This document shows, in pieces, positions 1-11,010 of a stretch of DNA of 64,000 nucleotides. The notes beneath the pieces are model-generated. The model was not told where the DNA came from and searched no databases. It saw only the letters and a list, made by a program, of their open reading frames with translations. How positions within the stretch are numbered: the stretch's first letter is position 1; each line of letters begins with the position of its first letter. A program made the position numbers and the translations under genes. Source of the DNA: Rallus limicola (Eukaryota; Chordata; Aves; Gruiformes; Rallidae); contig JAKCOZ010000059.1 in the NCBI GenBank assembly GCA_022605955.1, positions 992,001 to 1,056,000 on the forward strand, read 5' to 3'.

Positions 1-3000
1 TTTTTCCCTCATGGGAGCAGTGCTTTGCTGGAAATAACTTGTTTGTGTGTTTAGAAAACTGAAGTCATTTGAGAATAAAGTAGAATATAGTTTTGGAAGG
101 TTTATGCTGGATACTAGCCCTAAAGATGCTGGCAGTGCTGTCGGCTTTGATCGACTCCAAGCCATACGTGTTGTCCAGTGGGTGACAGCAGGCACAGCAA
201 TGTCCTAACCCCCGTATGGGCTCACGATGCCACGCACAGCCGCTCCCCGGGATGCTGTGTGCTGCTCTCGTTCCAGACAGAATCAAACTAATTATTATTC
301 CATATTCCTTTCCCCTTCTCAGACTTTTTTTGCTAGCAGTTCCCCCTGGGCATGAGTCTGCTGCTGCATTTGAATTGTACTCCATCCTTTTTGTGCCCTG
401 CAACCATTCAAAGAGATGATATTCCCCCTTTCCTCAATTAAGTTCTTCCTGTATTTTTAGAACCTAACACATCGCTTCCTCTCCTGAGATCCTATTTACA
501 AACAACTACTGCACTGACTAGAGTAAAGCTAAAGGCAATTCAGGCTTTCCTTCACCATGATGCAAATGTTCCTTAAAAGTCTTAGATGTAAGATCCAAAA
601 AGATGCTGCAGGTTCTATTTCTGTTTGTCCATTGTTTGGTCTCCCTGCTGCGATTCCCAAAGAGGCGGATGCATGGAAGCAACCACTGAAACGCTGAATT
701 AAGAAAATTGTAACACTGTGACATGGGTGAACCTCCTCAGGTATTTTTAAACTACATTTAAATACAGACAATATACTACCTTGTGCAGAGATGAAATGTT
801 TTTCTCAGCTTTAGAACCGTGTGTATATTTATCATTATCATAAAATTTGGAGTGGGGCGATTGGTTATTGTTTTGATTGGTTTGTATTACACACCCTCTC
901 ATTATCATGAATGTTGTCTTCCTCCCATATTACAGGTCAAAGTGTAGCTAAAAATATTTCACTGCAATATCTTACTGGTTTTAGTCTAGGCAAATGCCTA
1001 CATTTTTGCTGTGTAAGCCAGGCTAGAATTCAGGTGACTAAAGAATTTCACCAATTAAAATGGGCAATTAGACTTTGCTATTCAATGCCAAGAACAACCA
1101 AATGACAACCCTAAAACTAATTCTGGATTACTACCTTGTTTTCACCTGAATATCCCATTTCAAGTTAGTTTGCTCCATAAGAACTATAATTGGTTTGGGA
1201 AATGAGGTTAACTACAGGAACAAAACAGCTCACGTCAATCTAGATGATTCAGAACATTTTCAGTTTGGTAAAGTAAAATAGCTATTTCATGGCTTTTTAA
1301 GGTGCATACTTAGAATTATCATTTCGTGCTTTGAGACTGTAAAATCAAAAGTGTTTTAATTGCAGAAGCATTATGAGACAGAGATTTTTCAGCATCTGGG
1401 GCAGAAGAGTGGCAGGCATCAAGCAGAAGTCTTTTCCAACTGACAGTCATAGCCCAGAGTTATAGTTCCCTGGGAGAAGTGATGTTTGTTTTGATAATAA
1501 GTGGTCACATTTATCAAAGGCTATTTACTTGCCCAGCTGTAAAAAAAAATCTTGACAGCGGATGTAGCGTTGCACTGCAGTATGGCCATCCAGTTGGGAG
1601 GAACAACGCTTCAGTGAGTGCCTGAACAGCCACGACAAGTGGCTTAAATGCTAAATGCAGTGCTCTGTCAGCGGCTACAAACCAAACAGCCATGTTATGG
1701 TGTTGAACTCTATTAGTGTTACAGATCCTATTTTCTTCTTAAAGTGCTCACGCACTTGTTTGTCTGTCCCCGTGCCGGTTCCCAGTATTTTACCAGATTA
1801 AACAATTTGACATGAGTGAATATGAAATCACGGGAGGTTTAAAAGAAATCTTCTTGGTCTTTTAATAACACAGTTTTTATTCCAAGAAGAAGGACTTGAT
1901 GTTTGATACGTATTTTGAACTGAAATTAATTCCCTAGAAATGGATTTCAGCTTGCTGCTATGAGCTCTGTCAGGTTTACTTTTATCTTCTGATTTCTAGG
2001 AAAGCAGTTAGACATTGCAGTCATAAGGGCCATGAATATGGTATGTTAAGAGGAGAGAGAGGGAGAGAATTGACACAGTGACTGCATCTTCAGTACTATT
2101 GCTTACGGCTCTATGCAAAATAAGCTTGATGTTTGACAGATGACAGAGTTTTTGCATATATCAAAAGCATAGTTCTGCAGCCATCCCAATAGCTGATGAG
2201 GCTAGCTACTGACTAGAATTTAATCTTAGAGTCTAGCAAGTGGACTAAATAACAACTATTAACTTTAATCAGTATTCTTAACTAGAAAAAAGTAATTTTT
2301 AGTGTTAGAAAATTTGTTTGAATAGGATCAATTCACTAGTTATACTTTTTTACAGGACTTTTTTGAGCAAGTCTTACTGGAGAACTCCATGCAGAGACTG
2401 TCTTACATGACCTACCCCACACAGCTTATTAAGAAGTCAGAAAGAAGGGCACAATCACAGTCTTTGCTGTAGGGCATTACAGCTTCTGCTTTGAACAGTT
2501 GCAGCATACAGTACAGCCTGCCAAGAGGCCACTATAACATCTAAGCATACAATTAACTGTAAGAGTGTGAGTAATCTCATCCTTTTTCAGTGAAGCATTT
2601 AAGCACGTGTTTATGGTTAATGATTAGGTCCAGATGAAAGCAGTAAGATGATCTATGATTAAAGTTAAACATATGTTTATGTGCTTTCTTGAAGAGGAAT
2701 GAAATTATTCAAATGCTTTAGCTCTGTGGGTCACCTCACAGTACTATATTTTCTGGAATTACCCATCAGATTATCCGATGGAGTAATTTTCAAAACGCTC
2801 TGAATGTGTAAAATTCAAAAACATTATTCTACATTCTCTTACCTAGCTGTTTTGGTTTGGATTTTCGTAAGAGTATTTGTGTTCTGTCCCTAGAGTGAAT
2901 CCAGTGTGCTGGAAGAATTGGGCTAGTTCACTGGAAACAGCATCTGTACGAGTTCAGATGTAGACATCTGCTCCTCAGAGGTCTAAAATCTCACTCTGAC

Positions 3001-4699
3001 AAAAGCTTTACCAAAGCTATAGAGGAGGAGGCTGAAGCCAACTGTTTCAACAACCATTTTTCTCCATCCACAATGTTTTGCCTGAAGAAGGCTGGATCAT
3101 GTATCACTGCGATTGCTTTAGATTTGGTATGCTCCTCAGTCATTGGCTGTTTACCACTGCTCAAGCAAGGTAGTGGCATCAATAAACTTTTAGTCTCACC
3201 TGATACATTTTTAGATTATAAAGTAGATAAAAGACCGTGTCATCCAGATGAAATTGCAGAAAGGAAAGAGATAGGGAAACTTTTCATATATTCCGCTTCC
3301 TCGTGTAATAAATACCTAAAACAAACACAAAATGAAGTGCTGCTGTGTTCCCATGCACTTGGGCTGGAAAGAAATGCATGTTAGCATCTTACTGGGCCAG
3401 GTCACATCTCCTGATATGCACTTATATTTTCATGTATAGTGCCTTGGATGTATTATGCAGAATCACATTTCACGTGCGGGATACAAAAATAAATTATACC
3501 ATGACTGACCTTTCCTGATGGATACTCTAAGGCAATATGCTGTGTAAATGATGGGGATGTTCTTGGTATATATTTAGTGTCATCTATGGGATGCAGGTTA
3601 CAAAACATGGGAATTAAGGAGAGCCTAAACCCCATACTCTAGGAATTTCTGAAATCCATGCACTTTTTTTTCCTGGAGGCTGGATCTTAACACTAACCCT
3701 ACAAGGGTACAGTATTCTAGGTTTTTGCTGCTTTACTTATCTCTGTTTATAAATTGGTGAAGGGTCTGCTCTCTGTCCTAGAACAAAACCACCTCTTGCT
3801 TCTCACTAAATGCAAATCAGTTCTTCAAAGCTTTGATGTTTTCATACATGTCTGAGCTAGAGAAGGGTACTAGAGCTCTCTAATTACCCACTGGGGTGTC
3901 CCACGGGTCCTAAATATTTGTAGAGCCTGTTACGTTGCACCAATTTCAAATACTTACCAGCCCTTCCCTGGCTTCAGAGGCCATCCTCTCCCCTGTCTAG
4001 TCAGGGGAGAAGCTAGAAGTTAGGAAAGCAGAGGCTGGAAATTTTAAAGGCATCTAACCAACTTATAAGAATTAAACCAAAAAATAATGAAATCAAGAGA
4101 TAGTAAGAAGTCAGTAATTTTACTTCCTTCCACCAGTGTATGGATAGGCAAGAAATCTGTAATGACTTAGTGGGCCTTTTCCTGCAGGATTCCAACTAGC
4201 TCTGCTGCCTTGGTGCACTGGAGAAAACATGCTGCATTAAATAAGTTTGATGGAAAATGTGTTTTCATTGTGCATCAATTTAGGATATTAATTCTGACTG
4301 AATCACATTCTGTTTTCTGGATGCATTTACTGAATGCCACTATTATGTTGTAACACTATTACAGACTTTTATTCTAGGCGAAACTGCTTGCACATTATTT
4401 TTGATATTTATTTGGAGACAGATGATGGTAAAAACATATTAGATAAAACTGAATTATGCTGGCAAGCTGTAGACTCTCAGTGTTTATAAACTGAGACAGT
4501 AGAAAACAATTTAAAAGCAAAATTCATACTTTCATACAGTCTTCAGTTTCTGCAGTGCTGTCACTCTGCAAATGGCATTTCATATTCTGAGGCTTAAAAT
4601 TTGATTCATGTGCTTTCCCAAATAAACATAATTTCTAGGTTGCTACTGGGTTTCTTGTTTACTTTGTGGACCTACCTGTGAGTGTTTCCAGCTTGGTAT
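1..4699. other. Noncoding AT-rich DNA, no gene recognised
   Basis: I see no transposon, RNA gene or exon that I can name. A small patch at about 170-290 has several CpG dinucleotides, unlike its surroundings. A frame open from about 2992 to 3384 (+) gives a roughly 130-residue peptide with no recognised motif. Position 2047-2068 is a short purine run of gagaga type. Intronic or intergenic identity is inferred from the absence of anything else. Confidence 0.6.
3987..4010. repeat. Perfect 9-bp inverted repeat, 6-nt loop
   Basis: Arms tctcccctg (3987-3995) and caggggaga (4002-4010) pair perfectly around the loop tctagt. The stem is compact and GC-rich in an otherwise AT-rich stretch. It has no U-run of terminator type and no relation to a gene that I can see, so a chance palindrome is quite possible. 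Confidence 0.6.
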
Positions 4700-5340
4700 A
4701 CTTGGTAACAGGTTCCTGTAGTAGACACCAGTGAATGGCTCCAGTAATGGGAGTTCTTGAGGCTCAGTCTGCACTGTGAACAGGGAGGTGTATGCCTCTG
4801 TCCTACTGCCTGGTCACTGGCTGCTGTCCCACACAGGTGTTTCTTACACCTCAGCCTGAGGCAAGGATCTCATTGGCAGCCTTCTCATGTTCTTAAGCCC
4901 TCCAGGATTTTTGTAGTCCTCCCAAAATGTGCTGCTACGGCAGCAGCTGGTGGCCAAGGGCACCAGGAGCCTACAGAAGTGTGCAGACACTTTTATGCAG
5001 ATTTGGACTCTTTCCTAGCTCCCCTTTCTTTCTAGGGCAATGTAAACCCAGGGTCCTCTTGGGGCCTTTATAGGCACAGTTTTTATAGCAGTATTTCTTG
5101 AACTTGTGCGGAGAACAGGAACCATTTGGCTCCCTTGTCTGCCTGTGACTTGGAAGCACCCAACCCTTCAGCCCACCTCCAGAAGGAGAAACCAAGGTAT
5201 GCCAAGATTTGGATTTGTTAGCAGCAGCTCTGCTTCTCTGGGGCAGGGACTGGAGGAGTTTCTGGTGACAGGTATTTACCTAGCAAGGGAACTGACAGTA
5301 ATCAGAGACAATTAGCAGTTCATCCAGCTTCTGAAAACCA
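4700..5340. other. Locally GC-richer unassigned block
   Basis: Base composition rises visibly here compared with both flanks, and open frames of 60-90 codons occur on both strands (4757-5035 +, 4971-5195 -, 5106-5315 +). None contains a domain or family motif that I recognise. The block could be an old repeat too decayed to name, a noncoding RNA exon, or ordinary compositional variation. Confidence 0.35.
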
Positions 5341-5459
5341 GCTAACTCACAGTCACAGCTCCTTTGCACTCCTGTTCCCTGAAGACCTGGCTGCTCCTTC
5401 TTCACCCAAGAAGCATCTGCATTTCTGTCTAACCTGGGGTCAGGCTACTTTGTGTAATT

Positions 5460-5900
5460 TAATAGAGCAGTTCTGCACACAGTGGATTTTGGTGTGATGG
5501 GAAAATGAAATAATCTGTCTGGCAGATTATAAAACAAGGGGTATGTGATGCGGAGTTTATGTTGCATTAGTTAGTGGTGAGATTCATTCTGTGATGTCTC
5601 TGAGAAGTGTTACCGAGACATCTTACTCAGCAGAAAGATGGTTGCTACAAAATTACTCCATGAACACTTAGAATGCATTTGAATGAGCAGGCTGAGCCTG
5701 TGCTGGATCAGCACTTCATCTTGTATGGCTGTATTGATTTTGATCCAGCACTGTCAGCTTTAAAGCCAGATTTACTGTATTGTCAAGCCACAAACTTCAA
5801 AAGCTATCTTTAATTGAAGGGAATGTTAATGCCATACATGCAGAAAAGAAATAGTTAATCAAAATTGTAATATTTTGTCTATGAACGGAAGAAATGTTGC
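5460..5900. other. Possible conserved noncoding element with inverted repeat
   Basis: An 11-bp perfect inverted repeat is seen: gtgctggatca at 5700-5710 and tgatccagcac at 5741-5751, separated by 30 nt. The left arm also lies in a smaller palindrome, gtgctg-gat-cagcac (5700-5714). The surrounding 400 bases are balanced in composition, free of simple repeats and rich in homeodomain-like TAAT cores, which is typical of conserved noncoding DNA. Conservation itself cannot be seen from one sequence, so the element call is inference. Confidence 0.3.
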
Positions 5901-6941
5901 AGTACAGTCTCCTGTGGCTCCTAAGACTTGGACTACATTTATTTTTATTTATTTTGTTCTATTCTCACCCATACACGTTGGGTGTAAGCCAAACACCATT
6001 GTTTAATTTTAAGAAGGGTTTCTGGCACTGGTAGAGTGACAGATCTAGTTTAAGAAGAAGAGAGCTAGAAGAGAGTAAACTTGAGGAATAGGTGTCAGTA
6101 TTGGGGAAGATAAGAGTATAGAATCAAAGAGAAGAAATGAAGAAGAAAATCTCGGGTTTATAGCCCTGTCTTGTCATTGTTCTCTGCCTGCCTGCTACCT
6201 GATTACCGTAAATCAAAATAGGGAAGGAAATTTTGGAAAAAGATTACAATACAGGTTCCTATTATGCCCTGTGTGTTCCTATTCCTACTTCTGTTTTCTA
6301 TTTTACTATTATGCTTCTAATGCTATAATTGGTAGGAATCTAATTATATTACGTGAAGCCATTTCTTTTGGAGTGTATGAGTTCTGTCTTTGATATCCTT
6401 TGATTAGTAATTGCAGCTCAAGTTATCAAATGTTCTATTTAAAGCAAAGCACTTTCATATGTCTTTGCTTACTTACATCTTCTTTGCAAGTCTCCTACAT
6501 AGTGAAGCATTCTATAACTTCTCGTATTAAGGTAACCTAAAGTACTTTAAAAATATTTTCCTGGTTTTTGAGAGTTGACAGCAAGAACTTCAAATTTCTA
6601 TGTTCATTACAGACATAGATGAACGTGAAGCCAGTGACTTTGAGCAACAGAAAATTCTGTGATTTGGAACATTGTTGTGTGCATGCAGAAGTTCTCTCTT
6701 CCCGTGTGCTCAGAGTGGCGCATTTCTATCTGTGGAGTTTCATATACAGAACTATCAACAAACAATGTATTGTGTATGGATGCTGTGACAGAGTAGGGTC
6801 TTACTCTTCCATCCTTTGAATTTGGGAGCTGTGTCGCAAATCACAAAAGGTTGAAGACCTTACCTTACCTATTATGACTTGTCTATTAAGCATGCTCAGT
6901 ATGTTTAATGTACCTTAAACATTGTTGCATCTGTAGCTTTC

Positions 6942-6996
6942 TATTATTATTATTATTATTGTTACTACTACTACAACTACTACTAGTACTACTATA
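6942..6996. repeat. Compound trinucleotide microsatellite (ATT)n-(TAC)n
   Basis: About six uninterrupted ATT units are followed, after a short break, by an interrupted run of TAC/ACT units. The change of unit within one tract suggests either two adjacent repeats or point change inside an older one. Confidence 0.9.
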
Positions 6997-7750
6997 ACAA
7001 AGATACGTTAATAACTTTTAATTACCAGGTTACAGTTCTGTTTCCACAAATGATATTTCTGTGTGTATTACATCCCTGTACTTGCAGATTTTAGGTAAAG
7101 TTAGTATATAAAGCAAATGTTGTACTTTACAGCTACTCTTTTTTTGCTAAATATTCCATATTTTTGTAAAGAAAAACAAAACCTGTTTAACATTCTCGTC
7201 TTCTGACATGAAGGGGCTTTCTGTGTTCTTATATGATAGAAAAATTGTGCAAAACCCTAGTACCACACCAGTGAAATATAACATTAGCCATTTCAGTGCT
7301 CTCCTAACATTTCCCTACCTTTTATCAGGAGGTCCATGTAAACACCAAATGCTGGAAAATAGTTTCTGAAAAGCACAGCTATGTTTATTGCTTATTATTT
7401 GTTTATTCTGTCAGAAGTGACAAAAAGCGTTGCCCAAACTTTCTCAAAGCAGCAATTGCAAAATTTGATTCCTCAGAGAACAAAATATCCATTTAATATA
7501 TTACTGCATTTTCAGCGGGACTTTGTGCTTCCAAATTAATTTACATTTTAAATTGCCCTGAAAGCATTCATTTACTAAGCTAACAGGAGAAGTACGGATG
7601 AAAGAGCTATTTAGTTTATAAATGGTACCATCTAGTTTCAATGTAGGAATGCTTATTGGCTTAAAAATATATAAAGAGCAGTTGTCCCACAGGTTCTGTG
7701 ACCAGTCATGTGTTAGTCATGTTCATTTGTACTGTCTGCAACATTCCCTG

Positions 7751-7786
7751 TTACATCCATGATCAACATTACATCCCTGATCAACA
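7751..7786 (+). repeat. 18-bp tandem duplication, two copies
   Basis: The unit ttacatccatgatcaaca (7751-7768) is followed directly by ttacatccctgatcaaca (7769-7786), one mismatch in 18. Direct abutment with one substitution points to a local duplication by slippage that is not very old. Confidence 0.9.
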
Positions 7787-9922
7787 CAGGGCAGCCATGT
7801 AAGTAACACACACATGTTAGGCATTCATTCTTTGGATGAAATTAAGCCAGTTGAAAACTGCTGTGCTAATATTATTCAACTGCTATTAAATAAAGGTCAA
7901 ATATTAAAACAGCCATGAAGAACAAACTTGTTCACTTGTACTCATACTTAAAGTTTGACCATAGAAGCATCAATTAAAATTTTCACTAGTTTTTCGACAG
8001 TGAGTTAAGGCTGCAGGCAACAGATAGTATGCATTTCTAAAGTGAAGTTGTGTGGAATTCTGGTGCAACTCAAGTAAATTTGAGTACAGAACTAAATTAA
8101 TCTCAAATCATGATGATAGTTTGCTTACTAATAATATTGTCAGTCCTTGTTACTTGACTATTTTCTCCCATCCCTGTTGTGCAATTTTAGTGTATCAAAT
8201 ATTTGCTTGTCTTTGACCCCTCTAACTTGTTTGATGGGCAGGACAAGAATAATTTTAAATTGTTAATCATCAAGGCAAAGAGTAGAAGAATAAAAGTTAA
8301 ATTCCTTACTCTGGCAAACATGGTGCCAAAATTTCCTGTAAGAAGCTCCCAAGTTTAAGACCCTAACAGACTCATTAATAGGGCAGTACCTAAAAGTCCT
8401 CATACCTTTATTTTTACATTTTATACTGGTTCTTGCTTGTGCATCCAACCTTATCTGTCCTGGGGTGGGTGTTGCTAACTGGGAAGCAGCCAGAGAGTTC
8501 TTTTGCAAACTATGCCAAAACTGCCCTTTACTGGAAATGTAAAAATGAATTGATCCTATTTTTTTAAATGATTGGAGAGTGTAAAAGCATTAAAGTCCCC
8601 AGATATTGTACTCTGTAAAATAAATTATACACAGGCAAGCAGGGTGCGGGGGGTGAGCCATTAGAAACATACTTGGATATAGATAGTGCGACTTCTGAGA
8701 CTAGGCAGGTCAGAGCAGTAATGTGAACACTCGGGAATGGTTTTATCATTTTTCCTTTCATGTGCAAAACCAACAAAACATAATTATGCATTTGTAGCTT
8801 TGGTGTTCTGGAAATACAGAAAAAAACTCGATAGGGCATTTTACCCTTAGAAACACCAGTACTTTTTGCAGAGTCACGAGGCTTGAGGAGGCCTCTGCCA
8901 AAGGATTCTGTGCAGTTCATTTTAATGACTTGAGCAGGATGGAGACCATTTTTCAACCCACCTTTATCTGGGGGTGCTTGAGCTTGGAGCTCTGAAAGCT
9001 GAGGTGAGAAGAAAACAGTTTTGTATCACAGGATGGTCCACATTCTACTCTGGTCTCTGTCATGTTTTAGATCATAAAGACGGCTTATGCCAGAGCGTAT
9101 GTTTAAATGACAAGCCTCTGTCTGCAGCAAAGAAATCTCTGCTTGTATATACAGCTGGCTTTGTGCACTTTATTGGAGGCTTTTCTACTTTGATGGATAA
9201 ACTGCATATGAAAATATTGCTTAATAATTGATGCAAGTGCAAGCGATATGATGTAAAGCTTTATGTTGTTAAGAAACATTGCAGTTGCATGCAATGGCTC
9301 TTTCCCAAGGAAGAAGTCACTGTTAGGCTAGTCTTTTTTATGCTTCTTTCTAGAGTGGGAATTTTTTTTTCAATTCACCAGTAACAGAGCAGATGTCAGA
9401 GCTATGCCTAGCTGTTAATGAAATCTGCTGGTTTTGTAATGAACCTTTGGATGGCAATCTCCATCATGTTAGAAAATCTAAGTGAAATTTGCGTTTAATC
9501 TCTTTTCTTTGGACAAGTATTTATATATAGATTTGAAAAAAACCTCATATTTCATGTTGGCCTATCTGCAATAAAAATTTTTAGTCCTGCGTGTTTCTGA
9601 TGATCAAAGTACCTTAACTATACTATTTACTTTTAAGGATATTAATACAGAGGCGGTAGATAGTTTAACTTTGTCAATTGGTTAATTATAAAGAGAAAAA
9701 GAAATGGTACCTACAAGTAGATATATTCCCTTTGAAGTGGACTCATCAGATTTCAATGTAAGCTTATATTTAAATTGTTTGTTTTGATGAAAATGTTTTA
9801 GGTATTTGTAGAATCATACACTAAATAATTTACAGTTGGGTCTGAAAAGATTTAAAATTCTTATTTTATTTATACCCATTTTTATTTATTGACTTTACAT
9901 GTTTGCTTGGGTGAAACCTGCG

Positions 9923-9947
9923 CAGCTGGTGCGGTTATCTCTGATAA
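9923..9947. promoter_or_regulatory. E-box next to inverted GATA pair (candidate enhancer motif)
   Basis: CAGCTG (9923-9928) is followed six bases later by TTATC-tct-GATAA (9935-9947), a head-to-head pair of GATA sites. A further agata lies just downstream (9958-9962). E-box plus GATA combinations are known binding platforms for bHLH/GATA complexes in vertebrate blood and endothelial enhancers. The motifs are short and could arise by chance; no promoter or gene is visible beside them. Confidence 0.25.
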
Positions 9948-10087
9948 GGAGCGCAGCAGATAGTAAATGGTAAGAACTGCTCTGCTCCCCCCAGCCCCAG
10001 TGAGGAGGATGATGTGCAAGAACAGCCTGCCCTGAAGCATGTGGCCACAACAGACACCCTGCATTACTCACTAGAATGATAAATCGC

Positions 10088-10625
10088 AAGATTCATGTTC
10101 CAAGGTCTTTTCTTCGGGGACTTGTTTCTACATCCAAAATTTGCTGAAAACACAATTATTGACAGTTATCAAACTTTTGCTTTTTAGCTTCTCCAGGATG
10201 TCTAGTGAGATGAAAGTTTTAATATCCCCCCCATTTATTTTTTGGTGAAAGAGGGCTGAGCCTATCTAATATCTTCTCACATAAACAGTTTTTCCTGCCT
10301 GTAAGGATATCTCAAGCCTCTGTTAAAGCTGGCTTTTGTGTGTCTTAGTTAATATCATTACTAAAATATTATAATGCAGATATATTATCTTTTGTTCCTG
10401 TTTGCACTATAGCTGCAATGTGTAACCTTGAAGCATAAGTCACCTATTAAAAATTAAAATCCTTGTCTTCATGAGGAGAACATTTTCTCTTCTGCACCTT
10501 GATAGCCAGTACTGTAATCTCAGTAGGTTGCTCACCTTGCACCCACCTGTGCTTGTTGCTAAATACTCACAGGTTTGCAGAGGAGGTATGCTATAGTGAA
10601 TTCAAAACAGCCCAGGTGTAGTTCA
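10088..10625. other. Noncoding, nothing recognised
   Basis: No repeat or coding signal is visible between the GATA/E-box cluster and the GC-rich block that follows. Confidence 0.5.
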
Positions 10626-11010
10626 TCACCTCTTTAACTTATGGCCAGGCCACTGAACAGCATCAGCTGTGCCCTGGGAGCAGCCTGCAAGGGCTGCTGG
10701 GCTGGCAGAGTGAGGGCACCTGGTAGTGGGCACTGCGCTGCTGGGGGGGGGGGGGTTCTTCACTCCTCTTGAAGAAATATTGCCACTTGGGGGGCTAATG
10801 ACATTGAAGATCTGGACTCCTGGCTTAAGGGGTGTTTCAGGATAGGCAGTGTGACTGTTGGAGATGTTTTTAACCCCCAGGGAGATGAACTTCCTGATGT
10901 AAAAATAAGTTTGAGACACCTGGTTGTGGAAGAGCTGCTACAGTAGCCATGGCAGAGGCTTACATTGCGATCTGAACACAGAAGGAGAGCAGCCTGTGGA
11001 TCCTTTTGCC
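10626..11010. other. GC-richer block, possible noncoding RNA exon end
   Basis: Composition is clearly richer in G and C than the flanks, with a G homopolymer in the middle. At 11009-11016 the sequence reads cca-gtaagt, a good match to a vertebrate 5' splice donor on the plus strand. A 97-residue frame (10626-10919, -) and a 79-residue frame (10924-11163, +) have no recognised domain. A transcribed noncoding exon is possible, but donor-like hexamers are common by chance, and no matching acceptor was established. Confidence 0.2.
10743..10755 (+). repeat. G13 homopolymer
   Basis: Thirteen uninterrupted G residues. Such runs are error-prone in sequencing, so the exact length may not be reliable. 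Confidence 0.9.

Larger units (their letters stand above)
5901..9880. other. Noncoding DNA, only minor repeats seen
   Basis: Apart from the trinucleotide repeat near 6.95 kb and the 18-bp duplication near 7.75 kb, no element is recognisable. The 130-residue frame at 8564-8956 (-) and the 85-residue frame at 8974-9231 (+) show no motif. The stretch 7430-7680 has the even, AT-rich, repeat-free look of conserved noncoding DNA, but that is only an impression. Confidence 0.5.

Noticed and set aside
1740..1800. Small CpG-bearing patch considered as a promoter
   Set aside because: Too short for a CpG island, and no gene start can be linked to it.
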